From NCBI RefSeq assembly GCF_002906855.1, contig NZ_MINI01000028.1, positions 2,294,001-2,358,000 on the forward strand: a stretch of 64,000 bases of DNA. Reading direction: 5' to 3'. Both the position numbers and the translations under genes were made by a program. The notes beneath the pieces were generated by a model. That model made no database searches and was not told where the DNA came from. It worked only from the letters and a program-made list of their open reading frames with translations. Source of the DNA: Pseudomonas putida. Lineage in GTDB: Bacteria > Pseudomonadota > Gammaproteobacteria > Pseudomonadales > Pseudomonadaceae. Each line of letters opens with the position of its first letter. The first letter of the stretch is position 1. Below are positions 45,961-55,370 of this stretch, in pieces.

Positions 45961-47448
45961 TTACATCGACGTGTTGGAGATGGCCAGCGAGTTGCTTTGC
46001 TGGTTGCCCACACCTGCCGCCACGTTCACGCCCAGGTTGCCGCTGCCACCGTTCACCGAACCACTCAGGGTGGCGGTGTTGGTCACAGGGTTGGCCCAGC
46101 CGGTCGGGGTCAGCACTTGGAACGACACGGTGTTGCTCAGAGCGTACTCGCTAGACTCGCTGAAGCTCTTCGAGATGCTGTCCGACGACTGCGAAGCTTT
46201 TTCGCCGGCTTTGTCGTAGGCCGAGGCACTGGCTTTTTCCCAAGCCGAAGCGTTGGCCTTCTCGTAGGAAGTATCGCGAGCCTTGTCATAGGACGAGTCA
46301 TGGCTACGGTCATACGAGGAGTCATAGGACTTGTCGAAGGACGAGCTGAGCGACTTGTCGAACGACGAGTTGCTGTTCGACTGATGCGACTTGTCGACCG
46401 ATGCATCCAGCGATGCACTGAGCGATGCGTCGAAGTCGCTGCTGCGCGAGCGAGTGAAGTTGCCGAAGGTTTGCGACGACGATGCGCTGCCATTGGCGTT
46501 GGCATCGAGCGATGCGCTAACCGTGGTGTTGGACGACGAGCTGTGGTCGCGGCTGGACGAGCCGTTTGCAGCCCAGTTGTTGGAGCCACTCGCATTCATG
46601 CTGTTGCTGCCGCTGGAGCTGCTGCTGTTGGAGCCGCTGGCGGTCATGCTGCTCGAACCGCTGGAGCTGCTGCTTTTGCTGCCGCTGGCACTGGCGCTTT
46701 GGCTGCCCGACGCGCTGTAGCTGGAGCTGGAGCTCTTGTCGACGCTGGCATCGAACGCGCCGCTACGCGAGGCCGAACCACTCGAGGACGTGGTGAAGGT
46801 CAGCGTATCGACCCGGTAGGTGCGGTCGGCGGCGTTGTTCACCTGCAGGCCAGGGCCATCCTGGTTAGCCGATGCAGTGGCGGTGGAGTTACCGATAGGC
46901 GCAGCATTGTTGGCGATGGCCATGCTGTTTTTCTGTTGGTTGAGGTCGCCGCCAGCGATGTTGATGCCAAGGTTGCCGCTGCTGCCCTGAGCCGAGCCGC
47001 TCATGACGGCGGAGCTCTGGGTCGACCAGTTGTTGACCTTGTTGTTGTTGCTGCGCTGGGTGATCTCGGCAGTGGCAGTGGAGGTGCCAAAGACGAAGCT
47101 GTTGTCGATCGCAGCGTTGTCGGACGAGGTGTTGGCGATAGCCGAGGCGTTGGCCTGCTGGTTACCGTTACCGGCCGCCACGTTGACGCCCACGTTGCCA
47201 CTGGCACCAGCGCCCGAGCTGCTCATCTCGGCGGCGTTGACGGTACCTTGGTTGTTGATGGTGTTCCCGGTGCTTCTCTGGCCATCATTTGCATTGGCAG
47301 TGGCATCGGTCAGTACCGCACGTGCCGGCGGTGTGTGGTTGTTGTGGTTGTCGTGGCCACGACGATCGTTTTGATTCGCTTGTGCAGCAACAGCCATGAC
47401 CGCAGCAATTGCGAAAACCAGAGGCTTGATTGCCATCAAGGGTTTCAT
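45961..47448 (-). CDS. fapC: Major Fap amyloid subunit, long-linker form
   Basis: The 495-residue protein has a signal peptide (1-24) and three amyloid repeats: R1 about 67-108, R2 about 142-183 and R3 about 455-495. Each holds a GNxGVNxAxGxxNQQ-type core and ends AIxN. Linker L1 is about 33 residues. Linker L2 is about 270 residues (184-454) and unusual: a Ser/Gly/Ala-rich block (about 236-305) with a 16-residue unit twice (259-274, 275-290), then seven octapeptides of the form aromatic-acidic-basic-small (362-417). No Cys is present. It forms the bulk of extracellular fibres. Confidence 0.93.
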   Translation of the reverse strand: MKPLMAIKPLVFAIAAVMAVAAQANQNDRRGHDNHNNHTPPARAVLTDATANANDGQRSTGNTINNQGTVNAAEMSSSGAGASGNVGVNVAAGNGNQQANASAIANTSSDNAAIDNSFVFGTSTATAEITQRSNNNKVNNWSTQSSAVMSGSAQGSSGNLGINIAGGDLNQQKNSMAIANNAAPIGNSTATASANQDGPGLQVNNAADRTYRVDTLTFTTSSSGSASRSGAFDASVDKSSSSSYSASGSQSASASGSKSSSSSGSSSMTASGSNSSSSSGSNSMNASGSNNWAANGSSSRDHSSSSNTTVSASLDANANGSASSSQTFGNFTRSRSSDFDASLSASLDASVDKSHQSNSNSSFDKSLSSSFDKSYDSSYDRSHDSSYDKARDTSYEKANASAWEKASASAYDKAGEKASQSSDSISKSFSESSEYALSNTVSFQVLTPTGWANPVTNTATLSGSVNGGSGNLGVNVAAGVGNQQSNSLAISNTSM

Positions 47449-47504
47449 GGTGTTTCTCCGTCTTTAGGTTAAGTGTTGTTCTTACCTGTACCTAGCTATC
47501 TGGG

Positions 47505-48095
47505 TCAGTTCCCGACCCTTACGCTCAGGGTGTTTGCCGTCTGGTTGCCCACCCCGGCGCTCTGATTCAGCTGGATGACCCCGCGGCTACCGGTGAATGC
47601 CTGGTCACCGGTGGTGACATGGCGATAGCCGGGTGAGGTATCAGATGGATCGGAGCTGTTGATCAGCGCCACGTTCTGTTGCAGCAGGACGCTGTCATCG
47701 ATGCTTTGCGGCTGTGTACTGATGCTGATGCGCAGGGCGTTGGCCTGCTGGGTTGCGGCCCCCGCACTCTGGTTGACGCCCAGTGCGCCGCTGCCATGGC
47801 TGAAGGCATTGCCCTGGATGCTGGTACTGGCGCCCATGTTTGGGTCGACGATGGACAATTGGCGTTGGCGGATCTGCGTGGTCGCATTGGCTTGGTGGCC
47901 GGTGGCGATTGCCCGGGCGTTGGCCTGTTGCTGGCCATCGCCTGCGGCCTGGTTGACGCTGAAATTGCCTTGGTATTGCGCGCCAGAGCTGTCGATGTTG
48001 GCGTCGTTGATTACTGGAACTGGTGATGGTATGGGTGATTGCGCCAGTACCGAGGCACTGCTCAACAGGGCCAGGATTAACAGCGTCTGCCTCAT
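47505..48095 (-). CDS. fapB: Fap amyloid nucleator subunit
   Basis: The 196-residue protein has a signal peptide (1-18, ending VLAQ) and three amyloid repeats of the GxxxVNQxAGxxxQQANA type (about residues 43-66, 105-126 and the C-terminus GVIQLNQSAGVGNQTANTL). FapB is the minor subunit that seeds FapC. The start is the ATG at 48095; the frame upstream belongs to fapA's opposite-frame shadow. One base separates it from fapA. Confidence 0.92.
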   Translation of the reverse strand: MRQTLLILALLSSASVLAQSPIPSPVPVINDANIDSSGAQYQGNFSVNQAAGDGQQQANARAIATGHQANATTQIRQRQLSIVDPNMGASTSIQGNAFSHGSGALGVNQSAGAATQQANALRISISTQPQSIDDSVLLQQNVALINSSDPSDTSPGYRHVTTGDQAFTGSRGVIQLNQSAGVGNQTANTLSVRVGN

Positions 48096-48096
48096 G

Positions 48097-48528
48097 TCAT
48101 TTGCCTCCCGTGAGGATCTGCAGTGGGGCAAGACCGCGCTGGACGCTCGAGTTGACCATGTTGGAAATGCCGTTGCCCGAACCGGTGCCACGCCCGGCTG
48201 CCTGGTTTGACAGCTGCGTCTGGTTGCCGATTTGGCCGCCGAGGTTGTCGGTCTGTTGGGTAATCAGCGAGGAAATCCCCGTGCCGCTGGTGATGCTGGC
48301 GAAGTCCCCATCGCTCAGTTCGTTGGTTTGCCTGAGCACTTGCGCGGAGGGGTTGGCATTGGCGGTGGTGGGGTAGGGGTCGGGCGCCAGGGGCGCACGA
48401 ATGGCCATGCGCGGTTGCACATCGCGGGTGATCACGATGATGCCGTTATCGGCCTGCGCAGGCAGCGCCGAGCCGAGTGCACAGCCGACCAGCAACAGGC
48501 ATAAAACGCCTCTATCCAGTTTCCCCAT
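48097..48528 (-). CDS. fapA: Fap amyloid chaperone/regulator
   Basis: The 143-residue protein has a signal peptide (1-26, ending LPAQA), then a mostly disordered region and a C-terminal part with fap-like NQxQLSNQAAGRGTGSGNG. FapA is thought to hold FapB/FapC in the periplasm and affect fibre composition. It is the first gene of the operon, with AAGGAG before the ATG. Confidence 0.9.
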   Translation of the reverse strand: MGKLDRGVLCLLLVGCALGSALPAQADNGIIVITRDVQPRMAIRAPLAPDPYPTTANANPSAQVLRQTNELSDGDFASITSGTGISSLITQQTDNLGGQIGNQTQLSNQAAGRGTGSGNGISNMVNSSVQRGLAPLQILTGGK

Positions 48529-48581
48529 GACGGCTACTCCTTCTTAGAGCGCTGGTCTTGATCAGCGTTGCGAAGGAGGAC

Positions 48582-48597
48582 AGCGAAAGCCGTGCCG
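48582..48597 (-). promoter_or_regulatory. Sigma-54 promoter of the fap operon
   Basis: On the minus strand CGGCACGGCTTTCGCT matches the TGGCACG-N4-TTGCW consensus at all but two positions, with the GG and GC dinucleotides correctly spaced by ten bases. It lies about 55 bp before the fapA start, leaving a normal leader. AT-rich sequence further upstream could hold activator sites. Confidence 0.75.
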
Positions 48598-48825
48598 GTT
48601 TTGGATATCTATTGAAAATCAGCAGCTTGAGCGCATTGCCTGAAGAAACCGTCAAGTTGCTGTATCAGCGCTGAGACAAATTTTCAGTGATTTGGCCTTT
48701 GGCCCAGCATTTACGTTACTCGAAGGGCATTTTCAACGAATGTATCACCAGCTTGACACCTCCCCCACAAATGGCTGGGAGCCCACAGAAACGGGGGCTT
48801 GGCCTCAGTCGTGTGTGTCATGGGG

Positions 48826-49377
48826 TTAACATTCGGTGGGGCACAGCGGGGTTTTTCCCTGTAGCAGGTGCTGAACCGCGAGCAGGGCCGTTGCGCTGCG
48901 TTGTGGCCAGTCTCCCTCGATGATCTGTAGCGCTTGCCCATTGTGTTCCAGCCATCGGCGGCTGTCATCGAAGAACACCTGGCGGTCGGCAAGCTCCGGC
49001 TGGCTGCGCTGACCATCGGCGACCCATCCTACCCCGTGCGGGCTGAGCAGCAGGTGCAGGTCATAACGGCGGGCAAGCAGAGCCTGTTCCAGCCAGGGCG
49101 GGCAATCGTCGAACAGGGCGCGGCTCCACAGCATGTTGCTGAGCAGGTGGGTATCTAGGATCAGCAGCTCAGGTGCCTGCTGGCGCGCCTGGTCTTCCCA
49201 GGCCAGCTGGCCGCGGGCGATGGTGGGAATGTCGGCATAGCACGTGTCTCGGCATTCCTGGTCGATGAAGTGGCGTACGTACTCGCCCACCACGATACCG
49301 CCGAAATGCGCCTGGATTTCACCGCTGAGCCAGCTTTTGCCACTGGATTCGGGGCCGCACAGCACCAGGACCTTCAT
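48826..49377 (-). CDS. NadR-like AAA kinase (nicotinamide riboside kinase)
   Basis: The 183-residue P-loop protein has GPESSGKSWL (8-17) and a D-T-H motif in ELLILDTHLLSN typical of the NadR kinase domain. It lacks the repressor and adenylyltransferase domains of E. coli NadR. It overlaps pnuC by four bases, so uptake and phosphorylation of nicotinamide riboside are coupled. Confidence 0.82.
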   Translation of the reverse strand: MKVLVLCGPESSGKSWLSGEIQAHFGGIVVGEYVRHFIDQECRDTCYADIPTIARGQLAWEDQARQQAPELLILDTHLLSNMLWSRALFDDCPPWLEQALLARRYDLHLLLSPHGVGWVADGQRSQPELADRQVFFDDSRRWLEHNGQALQIIEGDWPQRSATALLAVQHLLQGKTPLCPTEC

Positions 49378-49940
49378 GGCTGCACCAATGCAGGGTCACG
49401 GCGCCATTCCAGCCAGCCACGTACCGCGATCAGCGTCAGTACGGCAAAGAACCCGGCCGTGAAGTACAGCTGCTGGTGCAGGTACTGGCCGACATAGACC
49501 ACATCCACCACGATCCATAGCGGCCAGCACTGCACGCGCTTCTGCGCCATCCACAGTTGCGCGACCAGGCTGAATCCGGTCAACGTGGCATCCAGCCACG
49601 GCAGGGCAGCATCAGTCCAGTTGGCCATCGCCGCACCGAGTGCCACGCTCAGCAGCAGCCCAGCGAGCAACCCGCCGAACAGTGCCGGGGTTGGCAGGCG
49701 CGAGACCAGGCGAGCGTCCTCGACCCGGTCCGGGCGCTTCCACTGCCACCAGCCGTACAACTGCAGCACGGCGTAGGCCAGCTGCAGCAGCATGCCCGAG
49801 TACAGCTTCACGTCGTAGAACAGCCAGCCATAGATCAGCACCATGACCAGGCCGATCGGCCAGCACCAGGCGTTCTGCTTGACGGTAAGCCACACGGCGG
49901 TGACGCCGAGCACGGCGGCGATGAGTTCGAGGCCGGACAT
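49374..49940 (-). CDS. pnuC: Nicotinamide riboside transporter
   Basis: The 188-residue inner-membrane protein has six or seven hydrophobic helices and PnuC signatures such as YGWWQW (about 65-70) and a late IVVDVVYVGQYLHQQLYFTA. PnuC moves nicotinamide riboside by facilitated diffusion driven by its phosphorylation. The start is the ATG at 49940 with AAGGATC upstream. It is the first gene of a two-gene operon with the NadR-like kinase. Confidence 0.9.
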   Translation of the reverse strand: MSGLELIAAVLGVTAVWLTVKQNAWCWPIGLVMVLIYGWLFYDVKLYSGMLLQLAYAVLQLYGWWQWKRPDRVEDARLVSRLPTPALFGGLLAGLLLSVALGAAMANWTDAALPWLDATLTGFSLVAQLWMAQKRVQCWPLWIVVDVVYVGQYLHQQLYFTAGFFAVLTLIAVRGWLEWRRDPALVQP

Positions 49941-50012
49941 CGGCGATCCTTGGTTGGCAAAGGGCGGCGATTGTAGCTTGTGCAGGGCGGGAGGTGTAGC
50001 GCGCAACCGGCA

Positions 50013-50032
50013 CCGGCCCGCTCAGGGGCCGG
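50013..50032 (-). terminator. Hairpin after the chemoreceptor gene
   Basis: CCGGCCC-N6-GGGCCGG lies 15 bp beyond the stop of the chemoreceptor on the minus strand. No strong T-tract follows. Confidence 0.5.
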
Positions 50033-50046
50033 TATTTACAGCCTGT

Positions 50047-51681
50047 TCAGACGCGGAACTGACGCAGCAGCTGTTCCAGCTCCTCGCTCAGCTGCCCCAG
50101 GGCCAAGCCGGCGTCGCTGGACTGGCGCGCGGCATCGGCGGTCTGCTGCGACAAGCCGGCGGTGTCCAGCACATTGCGGTTGATCTCCTCGACCACATGC
50201 GACTGCTGCAAGGTGGCGCTGGCGATCGAGGCGTTGAGGGCGGTGAGGTTGTGCAGTGCCTGGCTGAGGGCATCCAGGCTTGAACCGGCCTCGCGGGCTT
50301 GTTGCACGGTCTGGCGCGAAGCCTCGCTGCTGGTGTCGATGGCCTTGACCGCCGCATCGGACTGGCCTTGCAGGTGCTCGATCATGGTGTGGATTTCCGC
50401 TGTCGACTGCGCGGTACGTTGCGCCAACAGGCGGACCTCGTCGGCCACCACAGCGAAGCCGCGGCCCTGTTCGCCGGCGCGAGCGGCTTCGATGGCAGCG
50501 TTGAGGGCGAGCAGGTTGGTCTGCTCGGCGATGGCGCGGATCACCTCCAGTACTCCGCCAATCTTGGTGCTGTGCCCGGCCAGGTCACGGATCACCTGCA
50601 CGGCCTGCTCGATGGTCGCCGAGAGGCGGTCGATCTGCTGCAGGCTGCCGTGGATGGCCTGCTGGCCGTGTTCAACCTGTTGCTGCGCGGCGCGCATTTC
50701 ACCGGCGGCCTGTTCGGCCGTCTTGGCCACGTCCTGCACGGCATAGGTGACTTCGTTGACCGCCGTCGCCACCTGGTCCATCTGCAGAGACTGCTGGGCG
50801 CTGTGCTGCTGGGCGGCGCCAGCATTGTCGCCGACGTGCCCGGCCGACTGTGCCAGGGCGTGGGCCGCGCCCTGAAGCTGGCCGACCACCCCCTGCAGCT
50901 TGCCGTTGAACTGGTTGAAGTGCTGGCCCAGGTGGGTGATCTCGTCGCGGCCGTCGGTATCCAGGCGGCGGGTCAGGTCGCTTTCGCCGCTGGCGATGTT
51001 GCCCATGGCCTGCACCGCTTCCTGCAGGGGGCGGGCAATGCTGCGGGCGATGAGCATCACCACCAGGGCCATCAGCACGGCGATGGCCAGGCCGACCAGC
51101 GAGGCATCACGCAACTGGCGGGCGAATTCGGCCTGCACATCGTCGACGTAGACGCCGGAACCGATGATCCAGCCCCAGGGTTTGAACAGTTGGATATAGG
51201 AGGTCTTGGCCACCGGCTCGCTGGCGCCTGGCTTGGGCCAGCGATAGTCGACCGGGCCGGCGCCCTGGCTGCGGGCGAGGGCGACCATCTCGTTGAACAC
51301 GGCGAAGCCGTCCGGGTCGCGAATGGCGGAGAGGTCCTGACCGTCGAGCTTGGGGTTGGCCGGATGCATGATCATCTTCGGTCCCAGGTCGTTGATCCAG
51401 AAGTAGTCGTTCTGGTCGTAGCGCAGCGCCCGCACTACTTGCAGGGCCTGCTGCTGGGCTGCCTCGCGGCTGAGCGTGCCGGCGGCCTCCAGGCCCTGGT
51501 AGTAGGCCAGCACGCCAGCGGCGGTTTGCACCACGTGGCGGGTCTTTTCCGCCTTGGCCTGGTACAGGTCGCCATGGATTTGGCGCAGCATCAGCAAACC
51601 GAGCACTGCCAGCATGCCCACCGCTACCACCAGAATCAGCCACAGACGACGGCTGATCGACATCGACCGCAATCCCTTCAT
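50047..51681 (-). CDS. Methyl-accepting chemotaxis protein with single Cache domain
   Basis: The 544-residue chemoreceptor has a membrane helix near the start (about 15-33), a periplasmic single Cache domain ([20 protein letters not shown], then [13 protein letters not shown]), a second helix (about 190-210), HAMP, and a signalling domain with the conserved tip [20 protein letters not shown]. SCache_2 receptors bind small carboxylates. The start is the ATG at 51681 after GTAGGAGTGG. The ligand is not predictable. Confidence 0.9.
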   Translation of the reverse strand: MKGLRSMSISRRLWLILVVAVGMLAVLGLLMLRQIHGDLYQAKAEKTRHVVQTAAGVLAYYQGLEAAGTLSREAAQQQALQVVRALRYDQNDYFWINDLGPKMIMHPANPKLDGQDLSAIRDPDGFAVFNEMVALARSQGAGPVDYRWPKPGASEPVAKTSYIQLFKPWGWIIGSGVYVDDVQAEFARQLRDASLVGLAIAVLMALVVMLIARSIARPLQEAVQAMGNIASGESDLTRRLDTDGRDEITHLGQHFNQFNGKLQGVVGQLQGAAHALAQSAGHVGDNAGAAQQHSAQQSLQMDQVATAVNEVTYAVQDVAKTAEQAAGEMRAAQQQVEHGQQAIHGSLQQIDRLSATIEQAVQVIRDLAGHSTKIGGVLEVIRAIAEQTNLLALNAAIEAARAGEQGRGFAVVADEVRLLAQRTAQSTAEIHTMIEHLQGQSDAAVKAIDTSSEASRQTVQQAREAGSSLDALSQALHNLTALNASIASATLQQSHVVEEINRNVLDTAGLSQQTADAARQSSDAGLALGQLSEELEQLLRQFRV

Positions 51682-51980
51682 CGAATCCACTCCTACCTTG
51701 TTCTTTTTATTCAGGTGCATCCAAGCACGCTTTGCAGGCGGCAGGCACTCGACTAATGGCTAAGTGCTAGTTATTGGCTACTCTGCCACAGGCTGCGCGC
51801 GCCTTTGTCATACCGCTTTGATAGGATCTCGGCCGGGCAAGATGAAACCTTTAGTCAGGCTGAACTTTTCCCCTGGCGCCGGTCCCAGAAGTCGCTGTAA
51901 AAAGGCCGCGCCGCGTGCGGCAACCACAAGCAAATCAAGAATAAGGGGCCTGCAAGCAGCAGTGCCCCACCGGGGGAACA

Positions 51981-52811
51981 ATGGATTTTTGGACGGCCTT
52001 TCAGGCAATCATCTTAGGTGTGGTCGAAGGGCTCACGGAGTTCCTGCCGATCTCCAGTACCGGCCACCAGATCATCGTCGCCGACCTCATCGGGTTTGGT
52101 GGCGAACGGGCCATGGCGTTCAACATCATCATCCAGCTGGCGGCGATCCTGGCGGTTGTGTGGGAGTTCCGCAGCAAGATCCTAGAAGTGGTGTTCGGCC
52201 TGGCCAGCCAGCCGAAGGCACGGCGTTTCACCGGTAACCTGCTGCTGGCGTTCATGCCGGCGGTAGTGCTGGGCGTGCTGTTCGCCGACCTGATTCACGA
52301 ATACCTGTTCAACCCGATCACCGTGGCGACGGCGCTGGTGATCGGTGGTGTGATCATGCTCTGGGCTGAACGTCGCCAGCACACCGTGGCGGTGGACCAT
52401 GTCGACGACATGCGCTGGACCCATGCCCTGAAGATCGGCTTCGTGCAGTGCCTGGCGATGATCCCGGGTACCTCGCGCTCGGGCTCCACCATCATCGGCG
52501 GCCTGCTGTTCGGCCTGTCGCGCAAGGCGGCCACCGAGTTCTCGTTCTTCCTGGCGATGCCGACCATGGTCGGTGCGGCGGTCTATTCGGGCTACAAGTA
52601 CCGCCACCTGTTCGAGCCGAACGACCTGCCGGTGTTCGCCCTCGGTTTCGTGACCTCGTTCATCTTCGCGATGATTGCCGTGCGCGCGCTGCTGAAGTTC
52701 ATCGCCAACCACAGCTATGCGGCCTTTGCCTGGTACCGCATCATCTTTGGCCTGCTGATCCTGGCGACCTGGCAGTTCGGCTGGGTTGACTGGTCGACGG
52801 CGCACAGCTGA
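51981..52811 (+). CDS. uppP: Undecaprenyl-diphosphatase
   Basis: The 276-residue membrane protein has both UppP active-site signatures: [16 protein letters not shown] near the start and [15 protein letters not shown] in the middle. It dephosphorylates undecaprenyl diphosphate to recycle the peptidoglycan lipid carrier and can confer bacitracin resistance. It has about eight membrane helices. The next gene starts after one base. Confidence 0.95.
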   Translation: MDFWTAFQAIILGVVEGLTEFLPISSTGHQIIVADLIGFGGERAMAFNIIIQLAAILAVVWEFRSKILEVVFGLASQPKARRFTGNLLLAFMPAVVLGVLFADLIHEYLFNPITVATALVIGGVIMLWAERRQHTVAVDHVDDMRWTHALKIGFVQCLAMIPGTSRSGSTIIGGLLFGLSRKAATEFSFFLAMPTMVGAAVYSGYKYRHLFEPNDLPVFALGFVTSFIFAMIAVRALLKFIANHSYAAFAWYRIIFGLLILATWQFGWVDWSTAHS

Positions 52812-52812
52812 C

Positions 52813-53241
52813 ATGGCTCGGGCACAAAACACGGCGCCACGCGGCGCCGAACGCACAGCGGGCGTGCGCAATGCGCGCCTGAAGCTGTTGCTGCTGGGGG
52901 GGCTGTGCCTGCTGCCGGTGCTTGGCGCGGTACAGATGGGCTGGAGCGGGCAGAGCTGGGTGCCATTGGCGTTGTACCCGCTGGTGAGCCTGATCAGCCT
53001 GCTGCTGTACTGGCAGGACAAGCGCCAGGCCCAGGGCAATACCTGGCGCACGCCTGAAAAGGTGCTGCATGCCAGCGAGTTGCTGGGGGGCTGGCCCGGC
53101 GCGCTGGTTGCCCAGCAGCTGTTCCGGCACAAGACACGCAAACTGTCTTACCAGCTGGTGTTCTGGGGTATCGTGCTGCTGCATCAGGTGTTCTGGCTTG
53201 ACTACCTGTTCCTGGGTAGCCGCTTTCTGCCGTTCAACTGA
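52813..53241 (+). CDS. DUF1294 membrane protein
   Basis: The 142-residue protein has a basic N-terminus, about three hydrophobic segments and the DUF1294 core YWQDKRQAQGNTWRTPEKVL then LLGGWPGALVAQQLFRHKT. Function is unknown. Full-length family members often have an N-terminal cold-shock domain, which is absent here. It is coupled to uppP with one base between. Confidence 0.8.
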   Translation: MARAQNTAPRGAERTAGVRNARLKLLLLGGLCLLPVLGAVQMGWSGQSWVPLALYPLVSLISLLLYWQDKRQAQGNTWRTPEKVLHASELLGGWPGALVAQQLFRHKTRKLSYQLVFWGIVLLHQVFWLDYLFLGSRFLPFN

Positions 53242-53601
53242 TCAGCTCAGCAGGCCTGGCTGCAACCGTTTTGGCAACCGTCGCACCACCAGTTGGTGCG
53301 AGCGCTGCAGCAGGTCGCACAGTTCATCCCGGCCCATGGGGTAGGGTGGCGTCATGCTGATCCACTTGGCACGTGCCAGATAGGGCGCCGGCCGCACGCC
53401 AGGCCGGTCGCAATAACCCAGAAACAGCTCGTCGGCGACCTTGAACGACAAGCCAGCTCCGGCCAGGTCAAGCACCGCGAACATCTTGTTACCGGCCACG
53501 GAGAACACCCGGATGCCGCCCCATTTGTAGTCTTCCCGCGCGCCCGGCAGGTTCAGGCAGAATGCTGCAACCTGCTCCTCGGTCATTTTCTGCTTAGACA
53601 T
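53242..53601 (-). CDS. MmcQ/YjbR family protein
   Basis: The 119-residue protein has the YjbR fold features: MTEEQVAAFCLNLPGAREDYKWG, FAVLDLAGAGLSFKVADELF and WISMTPPYPMGRDEL. It may bind DNA, but members have no proven role. Its start overlaps the end of the LysR gene by 8 bases, so the two are cotranscribed, and its stop abuts that of the DUF1294 gene in TGATCA. Confidence 0.82.
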   Translation of the reverse strand: MSKQKMTEEQVAAFCLNLPGAREDYKWGGIRVFSVAGNKMFAVLDLAGAGLSFKVADELFLGYCDRPGVRPAPYLARAKWISMTPPYPMGRDELCDLLQRSHQLVVRRLPKRLQPGLLS

Positions 53602-54496
53602 AACGCTCTCCACATGCTTCGAACGACGCCGCCAGGTGGTCGATCCAGGCCCGCACGGCCGGTAACAATCCACGTCGATGAGGGTAGACCGCCTGCAGGT
53701 AGCCGCCTGGCAATGACCAGTCCGGCAGCAGCTTCACCAGCTCGCCGCGCTCCAGTTCCTCTTCGCAGAACATGCTGGGCAGGGCAGTGAAGCCCAGCCC
53801 GGCGCGCACGGCGGCGTTGCGCACGACAAAATCGTCAATGGCCAAGCGTGGCTCCAGGGCGATCTCCTGCTGCCGGCCATTGGGCCCGTGCAAGCGGAAG
53901 TGCACCAGCCGGTCGGCTTCGGCGGCGCCCAGCACCGGCAGCGTGGCCAACTCGGAGGGCTCGCGGATATGGTCGGCAAAGCCGGGGGCTGCCACCAGTT
54001 GCATCTGAGCCTGGCGCAGCCGACGGGTCACCAGTGCCGGGTCTTCGTCGCCCAGATCGCGTACGCGCAGGGCGACGTCGATGCCTTCGGAAATCAGATC
54101 GACACGGCGGTTGAGCAGGACCATGTCCAGCTGCACCTGCGGGTACTGTTCGAGGAAACGGCTGATCACCTCGGGCAGGAACGCATGGGCCAGGGCTACC
54201 GGGCACGACACGCGCAGGCGCCCGCGCGGTTCGCTGCTCATGCTCGCCACCACCTCGTCGGCAGCCTCGGCCTCCAGCAGCATGGCCTGACAATGGTGCA
54301 GGTAGCGCTCGCCGACGGCCGTGAGTTTGAGCTGGCGCGTGGTGCGCTGCAGCAGGCGGGTGCCAAGGCGTTCTTCCAGTTCGGCAATCCGCCGCGACAG
54401 GCGCGACTTGGGAATGCCCAATTGGCGCCCGGCTGCAGCAAAACCGCCGGCTTCGACCACCTGGGCAAAATAGAAGAGGTCATTGAGGTCTTGCAT
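53594..54496 (-). CDS. LysR-type regulator
   Basis: The 300-residue regulator has an N-terminal helix-turn-helix (FAQVVEAGGFAAAGRQLGIP, KSRLSRRIAELEERLGTRL) and a CrgA-like effector domain (GRLRVSCPVALAHAFLPEV). It is divergent from azoR with a shared 133-bp region holding a dyad, so it probably controls azoR and itself. The inducer is likely a quinone or azo compound, by inference. Confidence 0.85.
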   Translation of the reverse strand: MQDLNDLFYFAQVVEAGGFAAAGRQLGIPKSRLSRRIAELEERLGTRLLQRTTRQLKLTAVGERYLHHCQAMLLEAEAADEVVASMSSEPRGRLRVSCPVALAHAFLPEVISRFLEQYPQVQLDMVLLNRRVDLISEGIDVALRVRDLGDEDPALVTRRLRQAQMQLVAAPGFADHIREPSELATLPVLGAAEADRLVHFRLHGPNGRQQEIALEPRLAIDDFVVRNAAVRAGLGFTALPSMFCEEELERGELVKLLPDWSLPGGYLQAVYPHRRGLLPAVRAWIDHLAASFEACGERYV

Positions 54497-54501
54497 GGGG
54501 C

Positions 54502-54527
54502 TGTCTCACTGTTCTACCTGTGGGACA
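54502..54527. promoter_or_regulatory. Candidate LysR operator between lysR and azoR
   Basis: TGTCTCAC-N10-GTGGGACA, one mismatch between the arms, close to the lysR start and about 100 bp from azoR. Confidence 0.4.
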
Positions 54528-54629
54528 AACTAACGCATTTTTACCGACTTTTCAGCCATTCGCCATCCCGGTAGGATTCTCCCCATCGTGATCGCCCACC
54601 GCCGCGGTCTTCATTCACAGGAGAGTCCC

Positions 54630-55241
54630 ATGAAACTGTTGCATATCGATTCGAGCATCCTGGGCGACAATTCCGCCTCTCGCCAGCTGAGCCGCGAAGT
54701 GGTCGAAGCCTGGAAAGCTGCAGACCCGAGCATCGAAGTGGTCTACCGTGACCTGGCTGCCGACGCCATCGCCCATTTCTCGTCCGCCACCCTTGTGGCT
54801 GCCGGCACCCCGGAAGAAGCCCGTGACGCCGCCCAGGCCTTCGAAGCCAAGCTGAGCGCCGAAACCCTGGAAGAGTTCCTCGCCGCCGACGCCGTGGTGA
54901 TTGGCGCACCGATGTACAACTTCAGTGTACCGACTCAGCTCAAGGCCTGGATCGACCGCGTGGCCGTCGCCGGCAAGACCTTCCGCTACACCGAAGCCGG
55001 CCCGGAAGGCCTGTGTGGCAACAAGAAGGTGGTGCTGGTCTCCACTGCGGGTGGCCTGCACGCTGGCCAGCCGACCGGTGTCGGTCATGAGGACTTCCTC
55101 AAGGTGTTCCTCGGCTTCATCGGTATCACCGACCTGGAAGTGGTCCGTGCCCACGGCCTGGCCTATGGCCCGGAACACCGTACCCAGGCCATCGACGCCG
55201 CCCAGGCGCAGATTGCCAACGAGCTGTTCGCCGCGGCCTGA
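54630..55241 (+). CDS. azoR: FMN-dependent NADH:quinone/azo reductase
   Basis: The 203-residue flavodoxin-fold protein has the FMN phosphate loop [14 protein letters not shown], the AzoR signature [20 protein letters not shown] and STAGGLH. It reduces quinones and azo bonds with NADH. The start at 54630 follows CAGGAGAG. It is followed by a strong terminator. Confidence 0.92.
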   Translation: MKLLHIDSSILGDNSASRQLSREVVEAWKAADPSIEVVYRDLAADAIAHFSSATLVAAGTPEEARDAAQAFEAKLSAETLEEFLAADAVVIGAPMYNFSVPTQLKAWIDRVAVAGKTFRYTEAGPEGLCGNKKVVLVSTAGGLHAGQPTGVGHEDFLKVFLGFIGITDLEVVRAHGLAYGPEHRTQAIDAAQAQIANELFAAA

Positions 55242-55251
55242 TCGCCGAGCG

Positions 55252-55291
55252 AAAAAAAACGGCTGGTGCTCCGAGCACCAGCCGTTTTTTT
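55252..55291. terminator. Strong bidirectional intrinsic terminator
   Basis: A run of A, a perfect 12-bp stem (ACGGCTGGTGCT/AGCACCAGCCGT) with a 3-base loop, then a run of T. It is the clearest intrinsic terminator in the window and closes azoR. Confidence 0.93.
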
Positions 55292-55370
55292 CATCCAGTT
55301 TTCATCTGCCGGTGGTAAGGCCGGATCTATGCTGACGCTATCCTGGGGCCTGCTGCGCGATAGCTGACCG

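Noticed and set aside
46198-46760. CRISPR array or tandem DNA repeat
   Set aside because: The periodicity is at protein level within fapC; DNA units vary and there are no spacers.
45916-47472. 518-residue plus-strand frame antisense to fapC
   Set aside because: It reflects the repetitive Ser codons of fapC on the other strand; the Val/Gly/Ala-rich translation has no domain.
51682-51980. Small RNA or short gene upstream of uppP
   Set aside because: No convincing stem-loop with a T-tract and no frame with a ribosome site; probably the uppP leader and promoter.
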